From: Limnanthes douglasii subsp. nivea
Lineage: Eukaryota; Streptophyta; Magnoliopsida; Brassicales; Limnanthaceae
Direction of reading: 5' to 3'
Assembly (NCBI GenBank): GCA_036936605.1
Contig: JAUPFV010000002.1
Span: forward strand, 254,903,305 to 254,967,304
Length of the DNA: 64,000 nucleotides
Shown: in pieces, positions 30,950 through 40,827 of the stretch
Layout of the letters: every line of letters starts with the position of its first letter
Numbering within the stretch: the stretch's first letter is position 1
Notes under the pieces: generated by a model
Seen by the model: only the letters and a program-made list of their open reading frames with translations
Databases searched by the model: none
Told to the model about the DNA's origin: nothing
Position numbers and translations under genes: made by a program

Positions 30950-32385
30950 GGTCATCGGGGAAGGTGGAAGTCTAGATAGAAATGACGGGACTGCAAAGGG
31001 GAGAGTAACATGGAAGGAGGGAGAGAAAACCCCAGAGTTGTGACCAAAGATAATGTATCTACAGCATTAGGGTGGGAGGCCTTGGTACTCGATTCTAATC
31101 GAGGTGCTTTTTCCCATTCACTCAAGCTCAATCGAGGTAGGCAAAGGGGATCCTGCTTTAATAAAGATACAATACGCTCAAATTTAAGTTTTTCTCTTCG
31201 CTCAGTTTGTTTGTCGCCATAGAAAGGAATCCCCAAAACAGAACCAATGTGGCTTAGTACTTTAGAAGTCCAAAGTTCCAAAGGGAGTTGAAAGATTTTA
31301 ACCCAAATTATAATCTGTTTAAGAGGATCTTTAAATAAGATAGTTTAAGGTTCCCAGTTCTTGAGAACTAAGAGAAGACCACAAAAGTGCCAATGATTAT
31401 TTTCCAAGATATTTTTAGAATTCTCTTCCAAACTAAACTTAGAGATGAGATATCCATCGGGAATGCATTTGAATTACTCAAGAACAAGTTTCCCTAAAAT
31501 GGTAATAGCATTAGTTTTAAGTTAAGAAAGATTGGAGGATTCCCCAAGGAAGTAACCATATAAACAAGATCAAGAATTCGGTGATGTAAGGATGACATCA
31601 TTGTACATAATCAAAGCATTACCATTGAAGTCCTTTTGGATGACTTCAAGAAGAAGAGGTATCGAGGGCTTAAAGGGGCCCGAAATTGCATTAACCCAAG
31701 AAAAAATGAAGAGAGGATGATGGGTTCACGGAAAAGTTAGATCTATTAGAGGAAGCTTGTGAGTTGGAGGATCGAGAGAGATGGATGGTTTTAGTGGAGT
31801 TTGTAGTCTCTAATGATATAGGGAGAAGATATAAAGGTGGAGGGCTAAAGTAGTTATGGTTCCTAAGTTGTTAGGTGAAGAGGTTATATTTGAATTTTCT
31901 TCCACGATGACCTCTTCCACCCTTCTTACGGGGATAAAGAGGAGGTGCGGTGAAATAAAATTGAGAGAGGGGAAAGAAACTCCTAATTTATGAGGCGAAT
32001 GAGGGTTTGAATGAGATATGGATGATGATATAGAATTAGAGGCGAATTATTTTATAGGAGTTTGGATTGGTTGTGTGGAGAAATAATGTCATCTTAGGTA
32101 TGTTTAGGTGGTTATTTAAGGATTGATGTGGGCTGAAAATAAGAGGAAAGGTGAAGAAGGGAGGGATTGGGTTCATAGGCCCACCAGAAAGTTGATCCAT
32201 GGAACTGTTAAGAGGAAATTGGTCCATAGGCCTGATAAAATTTTGGTCCAATATGTGCAGTTAGTGAGGGCATGAAGAGGCAGATGGTGAGGCCTAAAGG
32301 ATAGGGGAACCAGTTAGGATTCCATGACACAGGAATATAGGGTGAGAGATGGCACCAGAGGCGAGCTCATGACCGGAAGAAGCCA
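30950..32385 (-). pseudogene. LINE ORF1, DUF4283-like nucleic-acid-binding protein (broken)
   Basis: Starts about 32385 (MASSGHELASGAISH). The DUF4283 region reads across stops: NALIMYNDVILTSPNS, PDGYLISKFSLEEN, NHWHFCGLLLVLKNWEP and FKDPLKQIIIWVKIFQLP (31660-31290). It continues into LELWTSKVLSHIGSVLG (about 31290-31240) and GDKQTERREKLKFERI. This is the ORF1 that precedes endonuclease-RT in plant L1 elements. It probably carried a CCHC knuckle that I cannot locate. A TAG near 32320 and later stops inactivate it. Confidence 0.65.
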
Positions 32386-33025
32386 TTAGAGAAGTTTAAG
32401 GTATTAATCTTTCAAGTAAAGTAGTGTTTTAGAAATTCTGATTTTGAATGTTGCTTTGATAGAAGAGTAAGAGCTGTCAGATTTTAAAGGAAGCAATATG
32501 TAGGGTTTTAAAGAAGGGTTAAGGAAAGAAGAAGAAGAACTTAGGAATTTAAGAAAAAAACTTTGGGGACTTTCCTTAGGCCAGGTTTTGATACAATGTT
32601 TTAGGGTTAGTTTTTGTTTTTGTAAGCTGGGTGATAGCTAAATATGAGATAGGGGGTCTAAAGGATGGGTGGAAGTGATTAGTCTGGTTCTGGGTCAGGT
32701 TTAGGGTAATGACAATGAGGATTTTTAAATGGAATATTGGGACATGGATATTAAAGGTTGGTGTTTAGATGCAGGGCAAGTATGTAAGAAGAAGGAAAAA
32801 TAAGTGTCTAGGGGTCATATGTTGGCTTCCAGTTCAAGAGTAAGAGACAAAGCATGCAAAAGTAGGCCTCAGATGAGGCTGGGTGGATGTGCACCAAAGA
32901 AGAAAGGAAGACAAAAATTCACGGGAAAGGATGTCCTTAGAATAGAGTGATTAACCATGTTTGATAGGGAAGAGTCCAGAAATTGTTGGACAAAACTGTT
33001 GTCCGGTGGCCGGCTCTAATTAAAA

Positions 33026-33929
33026 AAAAACTGATGAAAATAGTTGTTGAATTCTAGCGTATCCAAAAATTGATATTTTCTATTTATATTTTCATCTTAA
33101 ATACACTGTAAATTGATATCCCAACTTAATTGTCGCTCTACATATATCACTTTACTCTAAACAATTATTATTTTTTCATTTTTTTTCATTTTTTTATTAA
33201 CTCGATTAGTGTTATTTTATTTAATTAAATATTAATTTCAAATTTCAAAATTATGTATCTTACTTAAATTGCTCCTATTTTTTTATATTAAAAAGAATAG
33301 AGTAGTAAAATGAAAGACACATTTAAGTACCTCAAAGCCCTACATTATTAATTTGATGGTGATTGCTAAAAAAGTCGTTTTTATTCTGCAAAGTCGCTTG
33401 TTTTCGATTTTGAAAATTATTTTGTGAAGTTATTTTTTTGACAATTCTTTTCGTACACCAAAAACTCCAAAGAAAAGCATTTATTCTGTGAAGTTACTAT
33501 AATTTCAAAAAAAATCTAACATTTTCTCTCCATTCTTTTTAAAAAGAATCTATAATTTTAAAAAACCTAATTTTAAAAAACTAACAAATAATTTAAATAC
33601 CTAAACTAAATAAAGAACAAAAACCCAAATGAGAAACTTTAAGTAATAAATAAAACTAAATTTAAACTAATTAAATTTAAAAACCTTACTTAATATATAA
33701 GCAACATTATCACTACCCTTCCCTTGCCACAGAACACAGACAGACCAAACACCAAACCTTCTAAAATCACCAACCAAAACTTCGCCACAAAATTTAACCT
33801 TTCGACAACCGCATTTCGAATCGAGTCCCAGACCAAAAACCTCAGCAGCAACGTTTTGTATCAAGTAACAGCCCCAAACCCTGGATAGCAACCCCCAAAT
33901 TCAGCAGCAGTCTTTCAAATTCGTTGTAA
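33026..33929. other. AT-rich DNA between the LINE and the MITE
   Basis: Mostly AT-rich with many ACTAA and AAAAC strings. A less AT-rich stretch at 33690-33925 holds an open minus frame (33891-33667) but no domain I recognise. No gene is called. Confidence 0.4.
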
Positions 33930-34235
33930 GAGTATCCATAACAAATACACTATTTCACGGTTATTTTTAAAAATATTTATTATTTTTTTAAAAATGCTTT
34001 CCAACAGTTAATCTAAAACGTAGTTTAAATTTACAGATTTTATTTTGATAATCTATATTTACCTAGCCGGTTACACAATCTGTATAATTTCTTCTTATTT
34101 TTCTCACCACTTACAAAAATAAAAAACTAATTTAATTATAAATTAGGTGTTGTATTATTTACTAGTTTAAAATTATAAAGTGTCATATTTTAATCTATAT
34201 CTACCTAAATTATAGATTAGCCGTTGGGGATGCTC
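33930..34235. mobile_element. Tourist-like (PIF/Harbinger) MITE, about 306 bp
   Basis: The left end GAGTATCCATAACAAAT is an imperfect inverted match to the right end (right end on minus: GAGCATCCCCAACGGCTAAT). The trinucleotide TAA flanks both ends (33927-33929 and 34236-34238), as expected for PIF/Harbinger MITEs. The interior is AT-rich and has no coding capacity. It could be mobilised only in trans. Confidence 0.6.
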
Positions 34236-34450
34236 TAAGTATTTAAAATGTTAGTTTTTCAGTTTATTAGTGGTTTTTTTAATGTTATAGTGCTTCACAT
34301 TTGTAGTTTAGGGGTTCTTTTGTGGTTAATGATAATTTAAGTATGTGTATACTATGGCATGTGTTTTTCACCAATACCAATTAAGTATATGTATGTTATT
34401 GCAAGAGTTGTTCGTCAAAAATTAACGAAAAACCCATGGTTTTGGCCAAC

Positions 34451-34566
34451 CAGTGATGGAAACCATGTGAACCACATCATACGCATGGCGTAGACATATG
34501 ACAAACTAATGGTGTTTGCCTATGCTCTCACGCCATGCGTAAGACATGGGTTGTTCCGATCACCGG
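34451..34566. repeat. Foldback at the possible left end of the MULE
   Basis: The left arm contains ACATCATACGCATGGCGTAG (about 34475-34494) and the right arm CTCACGCCATGCGTAAGACA. Outer parts GTGATGGAAACC and GTTCCGATCAC also pair. The arms are imperfect over about 40 bp. Confidence 0.45.
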
Positions 34567-35559
34567 ATTATTTCGGAACCGGTTTAATCTTTTTCGTTGG
34601 TATGCATATATGTATTATACATGTTTGTGTTGTTTTATTATTATTGAAAATAACTTTTCAATTACCATTTAGTATTTTCAAGTACACTTTCACATTTCAG
34701 ATATTCTTTTCTTTTTTAGATTATGGTTTCCGTCGACGTTTCAGAGCCGTTGATGGCTCTCATATAAAGAAAGTCCAGGATCGTCCAAAAAAATTGAAAC
34801 AAAAAAATCGATAACGAACACGAACAAATAATATGGATACTATACCTCTTATTTCAGTACTCATTTTGTTTGGATCGATTTATGATTCTACATACCTTAG
34901 TCGACGATCGCCTCTTTCTACTAAAAGACAACTTAGAGTTCTATCCCCGCCCAACTATTTTTATTATTATAAAAATAATTATTATAATTATAATTATATT
35001 ATTATTATTAATATCTATTAGTATTATTAAAAATGTTAGTATTATTAATAATAAAAGTAATAGGTTTTCCGTCAATCACCATGACAGTAGGTTGGCGTTA
35101 TAATGCATTCCTATGCTATATCCATTGTGATATCGATAAAAACAAATATGTAAATAATTATTAAAAAATAGTTTAATAATGCATACTACAAGTCTAATGT
35201 TTTATTAACATATAATTTAAATAGTTTAAACCATAAAAGGTACACAACAAGTATTTTCGTTTTTGATTCAAAAATTATAACACAAACATTTTTAGAAGTT
35301 TTTGGTTAAGGCTATTTTGATTTGTTCACATTTTATGGATTGTGTCAGCGTGGGATGTTGTAGTCGTGAAAAATGCGTACTTTATCATGCAAGGGGATCG
35401 ATCAAGAACTAATGTCATCTCTAGTTGTGCGCATCCACGTTGGATCTATTATCACTAAAGGTGAACTATTAACCATATCGACCTATATTTCAAGATTGAA
35501 ATTAAGTGTGTAGATGATGTTTAGATAATAAATTAGTAAATGCATCTAAAATTAAAATT
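34567..35559. other. AT-rich DNA between the MULE left foldback and the OTU fragment
   Basis: Mostly TAT/ATT-rich with a (TAT)n-like stretch at about 34950-35030. A plus frame at 34695-34814 (FRRRFRAVDGSHIKK) is open but too short to assign. Confidence 0.4.
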
Positions 35560-36022
35560 CGTTTACTTACATGAACAAAATGGTTTGTATTGATGAATGC
35601 GACACCAATCTCCTTTATAGAACCCTCAATTGGTGGTGCATTTTTTATTGGTAAGTAATTCGTACATTCACTAAGTGTTACGCAATAAAAAACACAATTG
35701 TATATGGTCGCGATTAGTTTGCACCAAGGTACAACATCTGATTTTTTATTGGTGTATTTTCTTTATTATAACTCAACTGGTGTAGCTCTTTATCGACTAC
35801 ACTATGATCGTCATAATATGCAGCACGTTTATAAAAATCTCGATGCATCTCTAGCTCGTGAACCATACCTTGTCTTACAAGATGTCGTCCACTTTCGGTG
35901 TCAATCAAACCATGTGCGATGGCTCTAAAACCAATATTTCCGTCGGGCATCACGTTTGTAATTTGGATTATGAAAAGATGCATAAATTGAGGTATGTTTT
36001 TCGAATACCTCGAGTCCAGCAC
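35560..36022 (-). pseudogene. MULE C-terminal OTU-like cysteine protease domain, catalytic Cys position is Ile
   Basis: The clean part (36022-35714) reads DGNIGFRAIAHGLIDTESGR then VRQGMVHELEMHRDFYKRAA. This is the OTU block whose usual form is D-G-N-C-G-F-R-A, so the nucleophile Cys is replaced by Ile. Further on minus, past a frameshift, IKEIGVAFINTNHFVHVSK (about 35620-35565) fits the C-terminal block with its catalytic His (NHFV). OTU domains fused to MULE transposases are known as KI-MULEs; their role there is not settled. Loss of Cys would abolish deubiquitinase-type activity, but with the surrounding decay it may simply be a mutation. Confidence 0.7.
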
Positions 36023-36466
36023 GTTGGGAAGCCTTAATGATATTGGTTTAACCGAAAATGACGGTTTTACGGTAATGTTATTCGATGCAGTTTTGAGTTC
36101 CTACACCTATACATGCTACTCATTTTTGTTTCATTTTTTAGGGTTTTACTCCGAAATTAGTACAAGTATGTGCGACGATTGTCCGTGCATGCTACCAAAA
36201 ATGCCGACCTGGGTTCCCAAACTCACGATGGGTGTTACCAATTTTGGAGTTTCAGCACTATCGTGAGGCTCTAACCATTCTCATTTGGCGTATTTCTAAA
36301 ACGAAGGATCCATTTTTGTAGAATAATCAACAGAGAGTTTGGTATATTTACCGTGAAAACAGTCGCGGCCTCGGACACATCCGGGAGTTATACCATGGGT
36401 TTTATCCTTTTGGAGGGGTTCGCAAAGTAGTGATGTTGAAGGACCCAAAATGGGTTGAAATGTTTT

Positions 36467-36921
36467 TGGTGAGGATAATAATCACCTGAGGGTAGGCTGG
36501 TAATTTCAGTTGGTGTTTTATGGTGGTATGTGGGTGTTTAAGTGGTGGTGTGTGGGTGTTTTAAGTGTTTAGAGAGTAGAGAGATAATTAAGCAGCTTGG
36601 TCGCAGTTAATTTTCATTACCCATAGTTAATGCGGGTGGTTGAGTATTTATAGTGTGATGTTTGGGCCCTTATGGGCTTTCGGGTCATATTTAATGGACC
36701 CGGGTCATGTTCAAAGACACATGAGCTCTAAGTAGGAGAGCAAGTAGCTTAGTCAAGAAGTGTTTAGGTTTTTTAGTACTTTTGTCATAGTTCGAACAGT
36801 CCTATGGTCATAGTGTTCGAAGTGATCTGTCCGGTCCATGTGACATGTCCGATCTGTCCGGTCCGGAGGCTTTGGACTGATCTGTCCCTGTCCGGGGAGC
36901 ATGCTAAATTCGGACTCATCA
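36467..36921 (-). repeat. 3' LTR of Tat element 3
   Basis: Read on minus it starts TGATGAG (36921) and ends CACCA (36467). The TATA box TATAAATA on minus is at 36645-36652. The U3 part (36820-36895) has repeats of ATCTGTCCGGTCC and related CTGTCC strings about 27 bp apart. A polypurine tract AAACAGGGGCTCC lies just outside (about 36934-36922). Confidence 0.93.
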
Positions 36922-37354
36922 GGAGCCCCTGTTTAGGTGTTTGAGCAAGTATTCTTGTCAGAGACCTGAAAAACAGTCTAATGTTAGAAGTAGTTTTCAA
37001 TCCGGACAGGTCTATGGGTTTACCCGGACAGATAAAGCTTCACGAATTCAAAACGGTTTTTGCCAGAGTTCGTGGGACACGTGTCGTTTTCTGATTGGTT
37101 GCTCCAACCGTTTTTACCTTGAATTTCGAACCCACCTTCTTCGAAAAGCAACCTCTTTAATTAAAAATGGTGACATCAGCGCCGTCTTTTAATCATTGCC
37201 AAACTTTTCGAATTCTCCTAGAAATCAACTTCTTTACTCAGATTTACTATAAATTCAACTTCACTTTCTTCTGTTTTCACTATCTCTTTCATATTTAATC
37301 TGCAAATTTACTCGGAGCTTTCTCTCTCTAAAGCAAAGATTTTCTTGGTAGTTT

Positions 37355-40333
37355 ATGTTTACAGCAAGGACTGCATTGATCAAAGGTGGTTGGCTCAACC
37401 TTTCAGAGTTGGAGAAAGCACAGAAAGTTGAGAAGGAGAGACGAATCGCAGCAGGGCTACCTTCATCACCTGTTGACAGACCAGCCGCCTCCGTTACAGA
37501 GTCAGATCGAGGCTTGTCCTCCTCTAAAGGTACTAAGCCCAAAAAACTATTTCAATCCACTCTCTCGCCTATAGTCTCTGGTTCCTCAGTTCAGGAGTCA
37601 GTACCTGCTGTTGAGCCAGGAGTTACAGTCACAAGTGTCAGGAAACCCTCTCCTTTTCTCGCCATGGGATCAAACACAGAGCACTCTCCGGAGAAACTGG
37701 TGGTTAAGAGGACAAGTCGGCTGGTTAAGGGGCCAGGCTCCAAAAATACTCCCTCAAATCGGGGGCAAAAAATAGTAGTTCTGGGTCTGGAGTGCCCATC
37801 AGAGCTCCCCGGGAAAGGCCATCCGGTGCGGAGGCGAGCAACCTAGTACTCCCAAGAGAGACCTCTGCCTCAGAGCCCCAGCCTCAGACTAGAAGTCAAG
37901 AAGACATTGACAACCAGCAGTCCGGAAGCCAGGCTGTGCCAAGTTTGAGCCCTCCCCGGACCAATGCCACTGATATTCCTCCAACGATCATGGAGGAAAG
38001 AATGGAGGACTCAGTTGAAGAAGTCCCTTTTGAGTCTGAGCCATCCGGTCAGACTAGTAACACTGCTGCTGCCAGAAAAGATAAAGGTAAAGAAAAACTA
38101 TGCTTGAGGCATCCGGATCTGCCGGAGTGTCTCGAAGGGAAGGTAGGGCCCTGTTTTCACAGGGTCGAACTCAAATATCTTTTGGCCTTACAGAAGACCA
38201 AGTATGCTTTTATCCACACGGCCGAACTAGGTCGAATGCGCACAAAATGGGGGATCCCAGAAAATGTGAAGATAAGGATTCTCATAGATCCTGAAACCCC
38301 TATGGATTGCAAGCTGAATGAGTTGGTCATCTTCACAAAGCTCTTTAACTGGGGACTCAGATTCCCATTGGACCCGGAGATCGTCAGATATTTTCACATG
38401 GTCAAGCTCTGCCCGAGCCAGCTGAGCCCCAACGGCTGGTATACTCTGATGTCATGTATCATGGCATCTAGGTTGTCCGGGATCCCTCTCCCTGTGGAAG
38501 AGTTTGCAGCAGTGGCCAACCTTTGCAAACATCACCAATTCCCCTTTTACCACTTCAATATGGGGGACAACTTCAAGGCTGTTAATGATCTGTTGGAGTC
38601 GGAGAGCAAGTGGAGGAGCCAGTTTTTGTTTGTCAGTGGCGCTTGGGAAAACGGCAAGAAGATCAAGGCCGGAGAGAACCCAAGCCTCCTCAGAAGCAGG
38701 TGGAGGAGTGACCGTAAGTTTCACACTTCAAATCTTTGTCCATTTCTTCCTTTTTTAAGTTGGTTTAAATTAACTGGTCTCTCTTTTGTTTTAACAGAAC
38801 TGCCCAAGGAGTTCGGGGACTATCTGAAGGCCGGACAGGTTACTTGTGGCAAAATCAATGCCTGGGCTGCTGAGGAATGGGGGAACCGATTCCACTCCGC
38901 CTTCACCAGTGGGAACTTGGCAAGGTCTCACCTGTGGAATACCATAGGTCGGAGAGACCTGACTTGGGAGGAGCTCACCACCCAACCTTCTGCGGACACT
39001 GTGCTCAAAAGGTCCCATGAGCCAGATGGGACGCTCTTCCTACCGGGCCAGGCCAAAGCCCCAACCAAAATGAAAGGCAGGAAGAGAGGCAAAAAGGTGG
39101 CGAGCGATGCTGAGAAGGATGCCCCAACCGCCCCCTGAGGGGCCGGCACAGAGCCAAATCGATGCTGGCCTCTTGCAAGTGGTGGAGCAAGAGACCGAAA
39201 GGCATGAAGTAAACCTTCCAAAACCTCCAAGGGATCCCAAGAGGACTCGCAAACAAGAAAGTGAAGGCACTGACCGGGAAGCCAAAAAGAAAAAGGCTTC
39301 ACATGAAGATGAGCTTGCTCTCCGGGATCCGGAGCCTTCCTTTCCAGCTGACCCTTCTGACCCAACGCAGGACGAAGAGATCCCAGGGGACTTTCATACC
39401 GATGAGGTGGAAGGGGGAGATCTCAACCTTGATGAAGTGGACATCACCGGTCTAGGTGGGCTTGGTGAATACTTCCTTAGCCTCCCCAGAGATGAATTCG
39501 CAGGACCTTACATTCCTCCGAGCAGCTCCAATACGGTCAACTTCAATGGTAAGACTTCCATTTTTTCTAGTGAAAATGACAACATAGCCCACGCCCTGCT
39601 TAGTAATGTGCAACCAGTACTTACACTGGAGAGACAAGTCCGGGGTCAAGCAGACATCATTAAAGACCTCAATTTTGAGAAGGAAAAGTTGTCCGAAGAC
39701 CTTCGCACTGCTAGTGCCACTGCTGACATGCTAAAGGAGGCAAATGAGGAGTTGAAAAAGAGTCAAGAGGAAAGCACCACAAAGGTTGCCACTCTAGAGG
39801 AGACCATTAAAGACCTCCGGGAGAAGCTTTCCAGTGTGGAGAAAGACCTTACTGCCTCAAAAGAAGAGACTAAGGCAAAGGACAAGATTATCACCAACCT
39901 GACCACTGACAAGATTGCTCTCGAGAATGCAGCATCCAAGGCTGCCGAGGAGAAGACCGTTTTGTTAAGGGATCAAGAGGCTACGATTAATGCCAAGATC
40001 AATGCCTATGCCAGCCAGATGATTAAAAGCGAAGATCTATTGCTCGAGAAGGTGAGGTCCGACATGGTTCTACTCTTCCATGAAAAATTTCCGGACAGGA
40101 ACCTAGGGGACTTATGGCTCTATGTTGAGCCCGATGAACTCCCATACCACACGATGGCTGAAGGTGACAGGTATGGCTACTCTAGTGGCTCCTCAGTTGA
40201 TGAAGAACACACTGGGGAGAGCCCAGATGAAGAGAAGGACGATCCCAAATGCAAAAAGGTAGTCGAAGGGAAAAGCGACTTTGAGAGCAAGAAGACAGAT
40301 GAAGGTGAGCCATCTTCAAAGGCTCAACCTTAA
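37355..40333 (+). pseudogene. Antisense gene of Tat element 3 (PF04195-like plus coiled coil), nearly intact
   Basis: Starts MFTARTALIKGGWLNLSELE at 37355. The Ser/Pro-rich N-terminus shifts frame near 37770. The central domain (about 38100-38710) has LRHPDLPECLEGK, TKWGIPENVKIRI, NWGLRFPLDPEIVRYFHMVK, QLSPNGWYTLMSC and AWENGKKIKAGENPSL. An 84 bp intron at 38714-38797 (GTAAGT...TTTTAACAG) has no in-frame stop, so unspliced translation is also possible. Exon 2: LPKEFGDYLKAGQVTC, a Lys-rich linker with a second frameshift near 39107-39138, DEFAGPYIPPSSSN, a coiled coil (39600-40060), LLFHEKFPDRNLGDLWLYVE and a charged tail. About 930 residues if the shifts are repaired in the reader's mind; I give no joined sequence. 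No known function; convergent with pol. Confidence 0.8.
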
Positions 40334-40827
40334 CCCACAATCTTCTTTGTTTATTTTTCATTTAAACTAAAGTCCTTGGAAGGCCAAGGCACTCTTTTTG
40401 TAATAGTGTCCGGAATTTGACTGGACAGATTTTTTGTGTTCTACTTTGACTGTTTAAAAGTCCTTGGAAGGCCAAGGCAAGTTTAAGTTATTTCATTTAA
40501 TGAATATCTCTGTTTTGTGCAACCATCATCTTCTTTCATTGTTCATTTTAATTTTGATAGCCAGAGTTTAAATAGCTTTTAGATATTGCATTGTGAGAGT
40601 GTTTAAATTCTCCGGCTAGAGTTTAAATAGCCTTTAGATATTTCAGTCTGGATAGTATGATAAGGGATTGGACTTTAAAAACACTTAGAAAATTTTGAAG
40701 AAGGCATCAAATTTTATTTAATAACCCGGGCACCTCATTAAAAAACCTCTTCGTGCCTCCGGGGAGGGAAGAGTATGCCCCCAAATATTTAGATTGATGT
40801 TTAAACAAGTAAATATTTACACAAGTG
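40334..40827. repeat. Convergent 3' region of Tat element 3 with paired 26 bp hairpin repeats
   Basis: Near-identical copies at 40369-40394 and 40457-40482 with core CCTTGGAAGGCCAAGG. The loop changes from ATGG to AAGG while the 6 bp stem is kept. Between them TGTCCGGAATTTGACTGGACA forms a second inverted repeat. The layout is the same as in elements 1 and 2. Confidence 0.7.

Larger units (their letters stand above)
26941..33025 (-). mobile_element. L1-type LINE retrotransposon, decayed
   Basis: A nearly full-length but heavily mutated non-LTR element on minus. Order: 5' region, ORF1 (DUF4283-like, 32385-30950), endonuclease (30770-30010), reverse transcriptase (29640-28500), a zinc-binding RVT domain (27594-27217), then a 3' A8 tract at about 26948-26941. 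The 5' limit near 33025 is estimated from where unrelated AT-rich DNA begins after a CCGG-rich stretch. I could not find a convincing target-site duplication. The domain order matches plant L1 elements. Confidence 0.8.

Noticed and set aside
26941..33025. Target-site duplication for the LINE
   Set aside because: DNA left of the A8 tract (AACTAATAT) and DNA right of about 33025 share at most five bases; not convincing.
33667..33891. Cys/Gly-rich minus frame
   Set aside because: No family match and no supporting gene structure; treated as chance.
34695..34814. FRAVDGSHIKK plus frame as a Harbinger transposase piece
   Set aside because: The string resembles the D-G-T-H block but is isolated, short and on the wrong side of the MULE; too weak to call.
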